A stretch of 56,984 nucleotides of DNA from Bacteroidales bacterium UBA1756 (GTDB lineage Bacteria; Bacteroidota; Bacteroidia; Bacteroidales; WCHB1-69): positions 443 to 57,426 of the forward strand of contig DCHI01000004.1 of NCBI GenBank assembly GCA_002314795.1, written 5' to 3'. Both the position numbers and the translations under genes were made by a program. Below, one piece after another: positions 7,742 through 17,216 of the stretch; the stretch's first letter is position 1, and every line of letters begins with the position of its first letter. The notes beneath the pieces are model-generated. The model was given only the letters and a program-made list of their open reading frames with translations. It made no database searches and was not told where the DNA came from.

Positions 7742-8653
7742 ATGAAACAAAAAAACGGAATCTATTATCTACTCCTTATCTTCGCGGTCTGTTTCTGGGG
7801 AGTTTCGTTTGTGTTCACAAAGTCGCTGCTTGGCTTCTTTACACCTATTTCGCTGCTCTTCTTTCGGTTGCTTTTTGCTTCTGCTATCTTGTGCCTGCTC
7901 TGCCTCATCTTCTTTTATCAGCCATTGCGTGAGGTAAAAGCAAAAGATTGGCTTAATCTGTTCGGTTTGAGTTTGTTCGAGCCGTTCCTCTACTTCATCT
8001 TTGAAACATACAGTCTCCGAATAACTGATGCGACGGTCGTCTCCGTCATTATCGCCACCATACCGATTTTTACGCTCTTTTTGTCCGTTCTCTATTTCAA
8101 GGAGCGGATGTCGGGAGTGAACATCGCCGGTGTATTTCTTTCCGCCATCGGTATCTTGGTGATGCTTTTCCCCGATTTTGTCAATGCCATTTTTAATGTG
8201 AACGGGATTCTCCTAGCTTTTGGCGCAGTTTTCTCTTCCGTCGGCTACTCCTTTTTCCTGAATCGAGTCGATAACCGTTATCATCCCGTTTTCATCGTTG
8301 CGTGTCAAAACACCATCGGACTTTTTTTGTTTCTGCCTATGTTTTTGCTGATGCATAAAACGTCAGTTCTGTCCGAACAGTGGCACCTCCTTTTCCAACC
8401 GCAAGTTTTACTTCAAATATTGCCGTTGGCCATCTTCTGCTCGTCGTTGGCATTCATCTTCTATGTCATTTCCATTCAGAAAGTTGGCTTGGGCCGCGCT
8501 TGCACATTTACCAATCTTATCCCGATTGTGACGGCTGTTTGTTCTTATTTCGTTATTGATGAACAATTCACATTGATAAAAATAATAGGCACGGTGATTG
8601 CTGTTGTTGGTGTCGGTTTTGTGCAATATTCATCGAAACGTGTTGATAATTAG
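7742..8653 (+). CDS. EamA/DMT family transporter
   Basis: A 303-residue inner-membrane protein with about ten hydrophobic helices in two EamA repeats. The first begins YLLLIFAVCFWGVSFVFTKSL and the second near residue 155 with NGILLAFGAVFSSVGYSFFL. Family members export metabolites such as amino acids or nucleobases, or act as permeases, but the substrate cannot be read from sequence. It starts right behind the secG terminator with no recognisable -7 box, so expression may rely on read-through. It is followed by a 185-base gap rich in inverted motifs. Confidence 0.88.
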   Translation: MKQKNGIYYLLLIFAVCFWGVSFVFTKSLLGFFTPISLLFFRLLFASAILCLLCLIFFYQPLREVKAKDWLNLFGLSLFEPFLYFIFETYSLRITDATVVSVIIATIPIFTLFLSVLYFKERMSGVNIAGVFLSAIGILVMLFPDFVNAIFNVNGILLAFGAVFSSVGYSFFLNRVDNRYHPVFIVACQNTIGLFLFLPMFLLMHKTSVLSEQWHLLFQPQVLLQILPLAIFCSSLAFIFYVISIQKVGLGRACTFTNLIPIVTAVCSYFVIDEQFTLIKIIGTVIAVVGVGFVQYSSKRVDN

Positions 8654-8679
8654 GATTTGGCTGATTTTATAATGCGAAA

Positions 8680-8795
8680 TATGCCAAAGTGAGTGTGCAA
8701 GTGGCGATTTTGGCAGAAATGTGATGGGTGATTTCCGTAAAATAGTATCGTATTTTGCTTGCTTTGGCATAAAATGATGGTTGGATTCTGCCAAA
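8680..8795. repeat. Cluster of inverted TTTGGCA motifs before the AAA+ ATPase gene
   Basis: Two inverted pairs are interleaved in the 185-base gap. TATGCCAAAG (8680-8689) is the exact complement of CTTTGGCATA (8762-8771). TTTGGCAGAA (8709-8718) is the exact complement of TTCTGCCAAA (8786-8795). All four share the core TTTGGCA or its complement. They could be operator half-sites, alternative RNA stems, or the remains of a small mobile element. Confidence 0.7.
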
Positions 8796-8810
8796 TTAAT
8801 TTTTTTGTTG

Positions 8811-8818
8811 TACTTTTG
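8811..8818 (+). promoter_or_regulatory. -7 promoter box for the AAA+ ATPase gene
   Basis: TACTTTTG followed by CGG, 20 bases before the ATG at 8839. It sits just downstream of the inverted-motif cluster. Confidence 0.65.
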
Positions 8819-8838
8819 CGGTTCCAAAAATTAAACCT

Positions 8839-10278
8839 ATGTCTGTTATCATTGGAAGAAAAGAAGAAATTAGGGAGTTAGAATATTATCGTGATAGTGA
8901 TAAGTCTGAGTTTGTTGCTCTTTACGGGCGGCGGCGAGTGGGGAAAACTTTTTTAGTGCGAAATCTGTTCGCTGGCCAATTTGCGTTTTGTCATACGGGC
9001 TTGTCTCCATACGACGACAAGAGTACGGTTACAAAATCAGATCAGCTGGATAATTTTTACAGCTCATTGACAGAATGGGGAATGGAGGAGTCGCATAGTC
9101 CGCAGGATTGGTTGGAAGCATTTCAAATGCTTAAGAAGTTGCTCCAAGAAAAACAGGATGGAAACAAACAGATTGTTTTTATTGACGAGTTGCCTTGGTT
9201 GGATACGAAAGGTTCTGGCTTTATAACTGCTTTGGAGTCTTTCTGGAATGGCTGGGCTTCGTTTAATAATGTTTTTCTGATTGTTTGTGGATCTGCTACG
9301 TCCTGGATGCTGGATAAATTGATAAATAATGTTGGTGGTTTGTACGGAAGATTGTCCACACAAATCCATCTGATGCCATTTCGGCTGAAAGAATGTGAGG
9401 AATTTTTTCAAAGCAGAGGAATTTTGATGAGCCGTTATGATATTGTCCAAGCGTATATGCTTTTTGGTGGCATTCCATATTACATAGAAAAATTTAGAAA
9501 AGGATTGAGTTTTGCTCAGAATATAGATCGTATAATGTTTAACAAATCTGCCGTTTTGAATGGTGAATTTGACCGTCTTTTTGGATCCTTGTTCTCCAAT
9601 CCGGAACAGCATCAACGGGTCATAGCTTGTATTGGAATGCGGCGTTCCGGACTATCTCGCACGGAGGTGTCAGACAAAACGGGAATCTCATCCGGTGAGG
9701 GACTTACGCGCATTCTTAAATCGTTGGAAAATAGTGAGTTTATACTGAAATATAGGCCGTTTAATAATGCGAAATCGCAGTCATTATATAAATTGATTGA
9801 TCCATTTTGTATTTCCCATCTGAAATTTGCTGGAGCTTTGCAGCAGTATGATGAACAATTCTGGCAGCACTATCTTGATTCACCTGCTTTTGCTGCTTGG
9901 AAAGGTATTGCTTTTGTGGAGGTCTGTATGTTGCACGTAAAGCAAATCAAGCAGGCATTACAGGTAGGCGGTGTCCATTCTGTTCATCACGGGGTTACTT
10001 TGAGTTCAGATGAAAATCACGAAGCAACGCAGATTGATTTGTTAATCTCTCGTAGCGATAATGTCGTGAATTTGTGTGAGATGAAGTTTTCTAATGCGGA
10101 ATTTGAAATTGACAAGTCCTATGATAAAATTTTACGTAACAGAATTTCTTTGCTTGAAAAACAGTTGAAAAAGACTCAGTGCATTCATCTTACTTTTATT
10201 ACTCCGTTTGGGGTCAAGCAGAATGTGTATGCCGGCATAGTTCAGAATAATCTTACGATTGATGATCTGTTTAATTGA
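8839..10278 (+). CDS. AAA+ ATPase with C-terminal DUF234/nuclease-like domain
   Basis: A 479-residue protein. An N-terminal AAA+ domain has Walker A GRRRVGKT (residues 30-37), Walker B IVFIDELPW (about 112-120) and the sensor-like FLIVCGSATSWM. A middle winged-helix-like region contains RTEVSDKTGISSGEGLTRIL. The C-terminal part carries QIDLLISR and CEMKF (near residue 415), the D...ExK layout of a PD-(D/E)xK-type fold linked to DUF234. Such ATPases are common, variable accessory genes in Bacteroidetes and archaea, and their role is unknown. The gene is AT-richer than its neighbours and has its own promoter, which suggests transfer. The nuclease-like fold is inferred from motifs only. Confidence 0.85.
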   Translation: MSVIIGRKEEIRELEYYRDSDKSEFVALYGRRRVGKTFLVRNLFAGQFAFCHTGLSPYDDKSTVTKSDQLDNFYSSLTEWGMEESHSPQDWLEAFQMLKKLLQEKQDGNKQIVFIDELPWLDTKGSGFITALESFWNGWASFNNVFLIVCGSATSWMLDKLINNVGGLYGRLSTQIHLMPFRLKECEEFFQSRGILMSRYDIVQAYMLFGGIPYYIEKFRKGLSFAQNIDRIMFNKSAVLNGEFDRLFGSLFSNPEQHQRVIACIGMRRSGLSRTEVSDKTGISSGEGLTRILKSLENSEFILKYRPFNNAKSQSLYKLIDPFCISHLKFAGALQQYDEQFWQHYLDSPAFAAWKGIAFVEVCMLHVKQIKQALQVGGVHSVHHGVTLSSDENHEATQIDLLISRSDNVVNLCEMKFSNAEFEIDKSYDKILRNRISLLEKQLKKTQCIHLTFITPFGVKQNVYAGIVQNNLTIDDLFN

Positions 10279-10335
10279 GCCTCTTATAATTTATGTTGCT
10301 GTTTAGATTGGTAAAGAAATATTAAAATAAAAACG

Positions 10336-11502
10336 ATGATAACTAACAAAATCCCTTTCGAAGAACTGAAACGTCGCACGACTCCCCGTGAGGATGATAT
10401 CCGTGGATGTTATTACCGCGACCAGACGGCCATTCTGCACTCCAAGCCGTTCCGCAGACTAAAGCACAAAACGCAGGTTTTTTTCAGTCCGAATGACGAC
10501 CACATTTGTACGCGCATCGAGCACGTTCTCCACGTCGCTACCGTCGCTGCAACCATCTGCCGTGGTCTCAATTCCAAAGCAGGGGAGGAGTGGCAGTTGA
10601 ATGAGGATATGGCCTACGCCATCAGTTTGGGACACGACCTCGGTCACACGCCCTTCGGACATTCCGGCGAGGCGGCATTGGCTCGCGTCCTGGACGGACG
10701 GCAGTGTTTTATGCACGAAGTCAACAGTTACCGCGTCGTCGAAAAGTTGATTGACGGCGGCCACGGACTGAATCTTACTTACGCAGTAAAGGACGGGATT
10801 ATCTGTCACAATGGCGAAAAATTTGAGCAGTCCATCACTCCCGATTTTACCATAAAAGATTTGGATTCAATCAATTCGCGCCGTTTCGTTCCCTCCACCT
10901 ACGAGGGCGCCATCGTCCGTTTTTCCGATAAAATTGCCTACTTGGGACGTGACATCGAGGATGCAATGGTGGCTGGTTTTATTAAAAAAAGTGACATTCC
11001 AGCGGTGATTCGAAGAAAAATCGGCGGCACTAACAGCGATATCATCAACTTCCTCGTTAACGACGTGGTGGCCAACTCTACTGAAAATGCCATCGCCGTT
11101 TCCGATGAGGCACACGAACTGATGTTGGAACTTAGAAAGTTCAATTACAAAAGCATTTACGGACATCCACTGCTGGTGGAAGTGCAGCAGTCGTGTGAAA
11201 ATATCGTCGCCACTTTGTTTGACTATCTCTATGAAATGTATGACCATTTTGATTTGGAGACGGGCAAGTACAAGGGCCACAAGAAATTGGCTTTCGAGGC
11301 CTATTTTGTTGACTATATGAAAAATATGCGTCCCTTCTATCTGAACGAAGCGGAACAACGTTCTTTCGACCGAGAATGTGTTGGAAAACAGATTGTTGCA
11401 GACTACCTTTCCGGTATGACCGACCGCTTTGCCATTGATTGTATGCACGAGATTTCCATTCCGCAGCCCATCCATTTCCGTCACGGACGAGGAACGTTCT
11501 AA
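10336..11502 (+). CDS. dgt: dGTPase family HD-domain triphosphohydrolase
   Basis: A 388-residue HD-superfamily enzyme that hydrolyses dGTP or other dNTPs to the nucleoside and triphosphate. Metal ligands are visible as IEHVLHVATVA (H63/H66) and GHDLGHTPFGH (H100-D101). The N-terminal PFRRLKHKTQVF and the DKIAYLGRDIEDA motif further on are typical. It is shorter than E. coli Dgt (about 505 residues) and resembles the 'dGTPase-like type 2' subgroup. It lies between an accessory ATPase and uvrA. Substrate preference among dNTPs cannot be inferred. Confidence 0.9.
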   Translation: MITNKIPFEELKRRTTPREDDIRGCYYRDQTAILHSKPFRRLKHKTQVFFSPNDDHICTRIEHVLHVATVAATICRGLNSKAGEEWQLNEDMAYAISLGHDLGHTPFGHSGEAALARVLDGRQCFMHEVNSYRVVEKLIDGGHGLNLTYAVKDGIICHNGEKFEQSITPDFTIKDLDSINSRRFVPSTYEGAIVRFSDKIAYLGRDIEDAMVAGFIKKSDIPAVIRRKIGGTNSDIINFLVNDVVANSTENAIAVSDEAHELMLELRKFNYKSIYGHPLLVEVQQSCENIVATLFDYLYEMYDHFDLETGKYKGHKKLAFEAYFVDYMKNMRPFYLNEAEQRSFDRECVGKQIVADYLSGMTDRFAIDCMHEISIPQPIHFRHGRGTF

Positions 11503-11574
11503 TTTTTTTCAAAAAGTGTCTATTTTTCCTCGCGGGAATTTGTCCGCAGGACCCTTTATTTGATTCGTTTTGTG

Positions 11575-11582
11575 TAAATTCG
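11575..11582 (+). promoter_or_regulatory. Possible -7 box for uvrA
   Basis: TAAATTCG followed by CGCC, one base off TAnnTTTG and 33 bases before the uvrA ATG. No SOS-box-like palindrome was noticed in the dgt-uvrA gap. Confidence 0.45.
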
Positions 11583-11615
11583 CGCCTTGTTTTTTTTGAA
11601 AGGTATTCGTTGTAT

Positions 11616-14447
11616 ATGACTGATAATAAGATAATAATAAAGGGAGCCCGCGTCAACAACCTGAAAAATGTGAGCATTGAGATTCCGCAAAACAGGTTGG
11701 TGGTTGTTACGGGACTTTCCGGTTCGGGAAAATCGTCACTGGCTTTCGATACGCTTTATGCGGAAGGACAGCGTCGTTATGTCGAGAGTTTGAGCTCGTA
11801 TGCCCGTCAGTTTTTGGGAAAAATCACCAAGCCCGATGTTGATTCCATCCAGAACATTCCGCCTGCCATCGCCATTGAGCAGCGCGTCATATCCAGAAAT
11901 CCGCGTTCCACGGTTGGAACGGCTACCGAAATTTATGAGTATCTCAAGTTGTTGTATGCCCGCGTTGGACGTACCTTTTCTCCTGTTAGTGGTCAGGAAG
12001 TAAAACGTGAAACCGCAGCCGATGTGGCGCATTATGTGGCTGCGCTGGCTCCGGACGCCAAGGTCTATCTGCTTTCACCCGTTGTCGTGGTGGCTGGACG
12101 AACTTTGCAGGAACAGTTGCAAATTCTTCAAAAAGAGGGATATAGCCGTCTGATCTATGAAAAAGAGTTGATGGATATTGATGATTTTCTTTTAATTAAA
12201 AAGAAAATCAAACAGCAGTCACTGTTCCTGATGGTTGACCGTTTCAAGGCGGGGGCCGTGGCGGAAATGGGAAGCCGTTTTGCAGATTCCGTCGAGTCCG
12301 CCTTTACGGAAGGAAAGGGGTTGTGTGTGGTTCAGACGGAAACTGAGGAGGGCTGTCGGCAGAAGTCGTTCAGCTCCACGATGGAAATGGACGGTATCCA
12401 GTTTCAAGAACCTTCCTTGAACCTTTTCAGCTTCAATAGTCCGTATGGGGCGTGCCCCGCTTGTGGCGGAACCGGCATCGTGGAGGGCGTGGATCCCGAC
12501 TTGGTCATTCCCAATCCCTCCTTGTCCGTTTTCGAAGACGCGATTGCCTGCTGGCACGGAGATAAGTTGAGCGAGTGGAAACAGATGTTCATTCGGGCTG
12601 CGGGACGTCTCAACTTTCCGTTGCATCGTGCCATCGAGGACCTGTCTCCCGAAGAATACGACCTTTTGTGGAACGGCAATCCCGATAGGGAAGTTTATGG
12701 AATTAAACAATTCTTTGAATTTGTTGATAAACAGAAATTTAAGATTCAATACAGGGTTCTTTTCAGTCGCTATCGCGGACGTACGGTCTGCCCTGACTGC
12801 AAAGGATTTCGTCTTCGCAAAGAGGCAACGTACGTAAAAATCAAGGGGAAATCGATTACGGAAATGATTTCAATGCCGATTTCCGAATTGTATGCATTTT
12901 TTAAGGATTTCAAGTTTGACTCCCGCAATGAGGAGCAGATTGCCAAACACATTTTGGTGGAATTGGTCAACCGGCTCAATTTCCTGATGCAGGTCGGCTT
13001 GGGTTATTTGACGCTGAATCGTTCGGCACGGACTTTGTCGGGCGGTGAATCGCAACGGATTAATCTCGCCGCCTCGCTCGGCAGCAGTTTGGTTGGCTCC
13101 TTGTACGTATTGGATGAACCGAGTATCGGACTTCATCCGCGTGATACAGAGAAACTTATACAGGTTCTTTACCAGCTTCGTGACATTGGAAACACGGTGG
13201 TCGTTGTGGAACACGACGAGGAAATCATCCGGAGTGCCGATTATATCATTGACATTGGTCCTCGTGCCGGCCGTCTCGGGGGCGAAATCGTTTTTAACGG
13301 GACATTCGCTCAGCTGATGGAGCAAAAAGACGATTTGACGGCAGCGTACATCCGTGGAATGGAGCGACCGAACGAGCCTGACAGCCGTTGCATTCCGGTT
13401 CCGCCCGTGCGTCGCAAGTGGCGCAATTATGTTGAAATTGTCGGGGCTAAGGAACATAATCTCAAAAACGTCTCCGTCAAAATCCCGTTGCAGGTACTGA
13501 CGCTCATTACGGGCGTGAGTGGTTCGGGAAAAAGCACCTTGATCAAAGATATTCTCTATCCGGGTTTGCAAAAAATGCTTGGAGAAAGCAACGATCGCGT
13601 GGGCAAACATTCCAAGATTGATGCTGACCTGAGCCGAATTTCCGAAGTCATTATTGTTGACCAAAACCCGATTGGGAAGTCATCACGTTCAAATCCAGCG
13701 ATTTACATCAAGGCGTACGACGACATACGTGACCTTTTCGCATCGCAGCCACTGGCGAAGCAACGCGGTTACAAGTCCGCCTTTTTCTCTTTCAATACGC
13801 CCGGTGGACGTTGTGAAGAGTGCGAAGGAGAAGGCGTTATCCACGTTGGTATGCAGTTTATGGCTGATGTCGATCTGGAATGTACCGAATGCCACGGAAA
13901 GCATTTCAAGGATGAAATCTTAGAAGTGAAAGTGGGTGGTAAGGACATCAGCGATGTTTTGGATATGACCATCAATCAAGCTATTGAATATCTTGAAACA
14001 TTGAAAGATACGAGCCGTTCCGCCTTGAATGCACTCACGAAATTGAAATATTTGCAAGATGTTGGCCTCGGTTACTTGAAAATGGGGCAGCCGTCGCATA
14101 CACTTTCTGGCGGTGAGTCCCAGCGCGTCAAACTCGCGTTCTTCCTCGCTCAAGGTGACAGTAAGCAAAACGTCCTCTTTATTTTCGATGAACCGACCAC
14201 GGGTTTGCATTTTCACGACATTAGCAAGCTCTACTCGGCTTTCAATCAGTTGATTGCGAAAGGAAACTCCATCATCGTCATTGAACACAATCCGGAAATC
14301 ATAAAGTGTGCGGACTGGATTATTGACTTGGGCCCAGACGGTGGTGACGCGGGTGGACAGGTCGTGTGTGCCGGCACGCCCGAAGAGGTTGCCCGCGTGA
14401 AGGAATCTTATACGGGACACTTCCTCGCGCAAAAGTTGAATAAATAA
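11616..14447 (+). CDS. uvrA: Excinuclease ABC subunit UvrA
   Basis: A 943-residue DNA-damage sensor of nucleotide excision repair, the standard length. It has two ABC ATPase modules: Walker A GLSGSGKSS (about 31-39) and GVSGSGKST (about 631-639), and signatures LSGGESQRINLA and LSGGESQRVKLA, each followed by a D-box (YVLDEPSIGLHP and FIFDEPTTGLHF). Zinc-binding clusters are visible as CPACGGTG, CPDCKGF, CEECEGEG and CTECHG. ATG 11616 is chosen because the protein then starts MTDNKIIIKGARVNNLKNV, as in the family. The longer in-frame extension overlaps dgt and is not protein-like. uvrB and uvrC are not in the window. Confidence 0.95.
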   Translation: MTDNKIIIKGARVNNLKNVSIEIPQNRLVVVTGLSGSGKSSLAFDTLYAEGQRRYVESLSSYARQFLGKITKPDVDSIQNIPPAIAIEQRVISRNPRSTVGTATEIYEYLKLLYARVGRTFSPVSGQEVKRETAADVAHYVAALAPDAKVYLLSPVVVVAGRTLQEQLQILQKEGYSRLIYEKELMDIDDFLLIKKKIKQQSLFLMVDRFKAGAVAEMGSRFADSVESAFTEGKGLCVVQTETEEGCRQKSFSSTMEMDGIQFQEPSLNLFSFNSPYGACPACGGTGIVEGVDPDLVIPNPSLSVFEDAIACWHGDKLSEWKQMFIRAAGRLNFPLHRAIEDLSPEEYDLLWNGNPDREVYGIKQFFEFVDKQKFKIQYRVLFSRYRGRTVCPDCKGFRLRKEATYVKIKGKSITEMISMPISELYAFFKDFKFDSRNEEQIAKHILVELVNRLNFLMQVGLGYLTLNRSARTLSGGESQRINLAASLGSSLVGSLYVLDEPSIGLHPRDTEKLIQVLYQLRDIGNTVVVVEHDEEIIRSADYIIDIGPRAGRLGGEIVFNGTFAQLMEQKDDLTAAYIRGMERPNEPDSRCIPVPPVRRKWRNYVEIVGAKEHNLKNVSVKIPLQVLTLITGVSGSGKSTLIKDILYPGLQKMLGESNDRVGKHSKIDADLSRISEVIIVDQNPIGKSSRSNPAIYIKAYDDIRDLFASQPLAKQRGYKSAFFSFNTPGGRCEECEGEGVIHVGMQFMADVDLECTECHGKHFKDEILEVKVGGKDISDVLDMTINQAIEYLETLKDTSRSALNALTKLKYLQDVGLGYLKMGQPSHTLSGGESQRVKLAFFLAQGDSKQNVLFIFDEPTTGLHFHDISKLYSAFNQLIAKGNSIIVIEHNPEIIKCADWIIDLGPDGGDAGGQVVCAGTPEEVARVKESYTGHFLAQKLNK

Positions 14448-14474
14448 TTATAAAATATTGTTATTGAATATATT

Positions 14475-16139
14475 ATGGAAACAATGTTGGATATATTTTG
14501 TGAAAATACACAGTCCGTTCACCCCTACGCTTTTGGTACGTCCATTATGGATATTGCAAAAGCGGAAAACGTCAGTTTGGCCTTTCCCATTTTAGGTGCG
14601 TTGGTGAATAACAAGGTTCGCGACCTAAGTTACCGTCTGCACGGTCCGGCCAAAATCAACTTCTTTGATATCACTTCGTTGTACGGAAATGCAATGTATT
14701 GTCGCTCACTCTATTTTGTTCTTTTCAAAGTAGTTGCTGATGTGCTTCCGAACGCGAAATTGAAAATCTTGCACTCCATTTCCGGAGGCAAATATTGTGA
14801 ATTGGAAGGCCTTTGTGAGCCGTTGACCGATGCACTTGTTTTGCAATTGAAAGAAAGAATGCTGGAATTAGTCGCACGAAACCTCCCGTTTACCCGCATT
14901 GAACTTCCGACGGATGTGGCTTTGGCCGAGTATGCACGACACGGTATGGACGAAAAAGCCGAAATGTTCAAGTATAGGAAACGTATCTACACGAGCATTT
15001 ATCAGTTGGATGACAAAATCAACTACTATTACGGTTTTCTGCTTCCGTCCACTGGTTACCTTACTAATTTCGAATTGGAAAAATATGAAAACGGCTTGTT
15101 GCTGAAAACACCCTATCGTTTTCAGCCCGGTCGCATTGCTGAAACTCGCCATCTTCCCAAACTTTTTGCCGTTTATCAAGAGTATAAAAGTTGGGCCAAT
15201 CGTTGCGGAGTCCCCTACGTGATGAATCTGAATGACAAGGTTGTCAATGGGGGTATCGCGGATTTGATTCGTCAAACGGAGGCCTATCAGGAACGCCGTT
15301 TCGCCAAGATTGCAGACGAGATTTTTGAACGCAAAAGTGTGAAAATGGTTCTGATTTGCGGACCATCCTCTTCTGGCAAGACAACCTCTTGCAAGCGCCT
15401 GTCCGTACAACTTTCCCTGCTCGGTTACAAGCCAGTCCAAATTTCTGTTGATGACTTTTTTGTAGAAAGAGATGAAACACCGCGTGACACGAACGGCGAA
15501 TTTGATTTCGAGGCGTTGGAGGCCATTGACTTAAAGCTATTTAATAAGACTTTGGTGGAATTGGCTGAAGGAAAGGAAGTTCCACTTCCCACTTTTGATT
15601 TTCCTTCAGGCAAAAAAGTGTGGAAAGGTAACACTGTAAAAATGGACGAAAATTCCATTTTGGTTGTCGAAGGCATTCACTGCTTGAATCCGAAACTGAC
15701 CGCTTCTGTGCCGGAAGAACTCAAGTACAAGATTTTCGTTTCTGCCTTGACCTCTATCTCCATCGATTCTCAAAATCCGATTCCGACGACCGACAACCGT
15801 CTCATTCGACGCATTGTCCGCGACCACAAGTATCGCGGTTATTCGGCATTGGACACCCTGCGCCGTTGGCAGAGTGTGCGTAACGGAGAAGTCAAGAACA
15901 TCTTTCCATTCCAGGAAAATGCGGACGCGATGGTCAATACGGCGCTCATTTATGAAATGGGAATTTTGAAACCATACGCGGTCCCTGTTCTTCGCGATGT
16001 TCCAGAGACGGAACCGGAATACGCGGAGGCGCGCCGTCTGCTCAAGTTCTTGTCGTATTTCAAAACCGTTCCGGAAAAAAATATTCCAGGAACTTCTATT
16101 CTTCGCGAATTTGTTGGCGGGAGTCAATTCCATTACTAA
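14475..16139 (+). CDS. Nucleoside kinase with TGS-like N-terminus and uridine-kinase-like domain
   Basis: A 554-residue two-part protein. The first 250 or so residues resemble the TGS and second additional domains of threonyl-tRNA synthetase (for example VSLAFPILGALVNNKVRDLSYRL). From residue about 295 there is a P-loop kinase of the uridine kinase/phosphoribulokinase family with GPSSSGKTT, then QISVDDFFVERDETPRD and VVEGIHCLNP. Proteins of this architecture are annotated 'nucleoside kinase' in Bacteroidetes and Firmicutes. The role of the synthetase-like half is unknown. It starts 27 bases after uvrA and runs into miaA 18 bases later, so it is probably in one unit with both. Confidence 0.87.
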   Translation: METMLDIFCENTQSVHPYAFGTSIMDIAKAENVSLAFPILGALVNNKVRDLSYRLHGPAKINFFDITSLYGNAMYCRSLYFVLFKVVADVLPNAKLKILHSISGGKYCELEGLCEPLTDALVLQLKERMLELVARNLPFTRIELPTDVALAEYARHGMDEKAEMFKYRKRIYTSIYQLDDKINYYYGFLLPSTGYLTNFELEKYENGLLLKTPYRFQPGRIAETRHLPKLFAVYQEYKSWANRCGVPYVMNLNDKVVNGGIADLIRQTEAYQERRFAKIADEIFERKSVKMVLICGPSSSGKTTSCKRLSVQLSLLGYKPVQISVDDFFVERDETPRDTNGEFDFEALEAIDLKLFNKTLVELAEGKEVPLPTFDFPSGKKVWKGNTVKMDENSILVVEGIHCLNPKLTASVPEELKYKIFVSALTSISIDSQNPIPTTDNRLIRRIVRDHKYRGYSALDTLRRWQSVRNGEVKNIFPFQENADAMVNTALIYEMGILKPYAVPVLRDVPETEPEYAEARRLLKFLSYFKTVPEKNIPGTSILREFVGGSQFHY

Positions 16140-16157
16140 TGAATTAGTTACATATTT

Positions 16158-17084
16158 ATGCTGAAAAGTTATAACGAGATATGTGAATTGGTCCGCCATC
16201 GGCAGGAAGGCGAAATCATCACGGTTCTGGGGCCGACGGCTACCGGTAAGACCCGTTTGGCAGTGATGCTCGCTCGCGATTTCAATGCCGAAGTGGTGAG
16301 TGCGGATTCGCGTCAGGTGTATCGTGGAATGGACATCGGAACGGGGAAGGACTTGAGTGAGTATGTTGTTGATGGTCAGAAAGTTCCCTTTCATCTGATT
16401 GACATTGCAGAACCCGGCGCTGAGTACAATGTTGCCCAGTATCAGCAGGCGGCGTACGTGGCTATGGACCAGATTCGTTCTCGTGGGCACGAGATTGTTC
16501 TTTGCGGTGGCAGCGGAATGTATGTGGAAGCGTTGTTAGGCGGCTTTCGTCTCGCTCCTATCACTCGTGATCCGGTGGTTTATGCCTCACTGAACGCCAA
16601 AAGTGACGAAGAACTCATTGAAATGCTGAAGTCGTTTCGTGCCCTGCATAATCACACCGATACGTGCGAACGGCCAAGATTGATTAAAGCGGTTGAAATC
16701 GAACTTTATTACCAGCAGCATCCTGAATGGCAAGATGTTAATCATCCCATTCCTTCGGTTATCATCGGGTTGGCCGGTGATCGTGATTTGATTAGACAGA
16801 AAATAACAAATCGTCTCAGACAACGTCTGGAAGAAGGGATGATTGAGGAAGTGGAATTGTTAATTAAGAATGGCGCCTGTGTGGAGCAACTTATCCGCTA
16901 TGGACTCGAATATAAGTTCGTTACAATGTATCTTCTAAACCAGATTTCTAAAGAAGATATGTTTGAAAAGTTAAATGTTGCCATCCATCAATTCTCAAAA
17001 CGCCAGATGACGTGGTTTAGGAAAATGGAGCGTTCGGGCTTTGTTATTCACTGGGTTGACATTGCTGAACTTTGGCGCTGTTAA
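16158..17084 (+). CDS. miaA: tRNA dimethylallyltransferase
   Basis: A 308-residue enzyme that transfers a dimethylallyl group to N6 of A37 in tRNAs reading UNN codons. The P-loop GPTATGKT (about 24-31) and the DSRQVYRGMDIGTGKD segment are the family hallmarks, followed by GGSGMYVEALLGG. The C-terminal part contains IRYGLEYKFV and the KRQMTWFRKM motif. It sits 18 bases after the nucleoside kinase. A second miaA is often found in Bacteroidetes, so this may be one of two copies; the TGKD spelling in place of TAKP is a deviation worth comparing. Confidence 0.88.
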   Translation: MLKSYNEICELVRHRQEGEIITVLGPTATGKTRLAVMLARDFNAEVVSADSRQVYRGMDIGTGKDLSEYVVDGQKVPFHLIDIAEPGAEYNVAQYQQAAYVAMDQIRSRGHEIVLCGGSGMYVEALLGGFRLAPITRDPVVYASLNAKSDEELIEMLKSFRALHNHTDTCERPRLIKAVEIELYYQQHPEWQDVNHPIPSVIIGLAGDRDLIRQKITNRLRQRLEEGMIEEVELLIKNGACVEQLIRYGLEYKFVTMYLLNQISKEDMFEKLNVAIHQFSKRQMTWFRKMERSGFVIHWVDIAELWRC

Positions 17085-17178
17085 GGATTAAAATTAGGTT
17101 TAGAACGCGAATTAAGAAAATATTAGATAAAAAATAAATATTTTTTTTAAAAAGTGCGTGAACTATTGAAAAAAAAAC

Positions 17179-17186
17179 TATTTTTG
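17179..17186 (+). promoter_or_regulatory. -7 promoter box for the four-helix-bundle gene
   Basis: TATTTTTG followed by CCTCG, 30 bases before the ATG at 17217, in a very AT-rich gap of 132 bases. Confidence 0.7.
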
Positions 17187-17216
17187 CCTCGATTTTCTAA
17201 CTAAAACTTTTACATT

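Noticed and set aside
11439..11615. 59-residue N-terminal extension of UvrA
   Set aside because: It overlaps the end of dgt and crosses the possible -7 box. UvrA proteins start near MTDNKIIIKGA.
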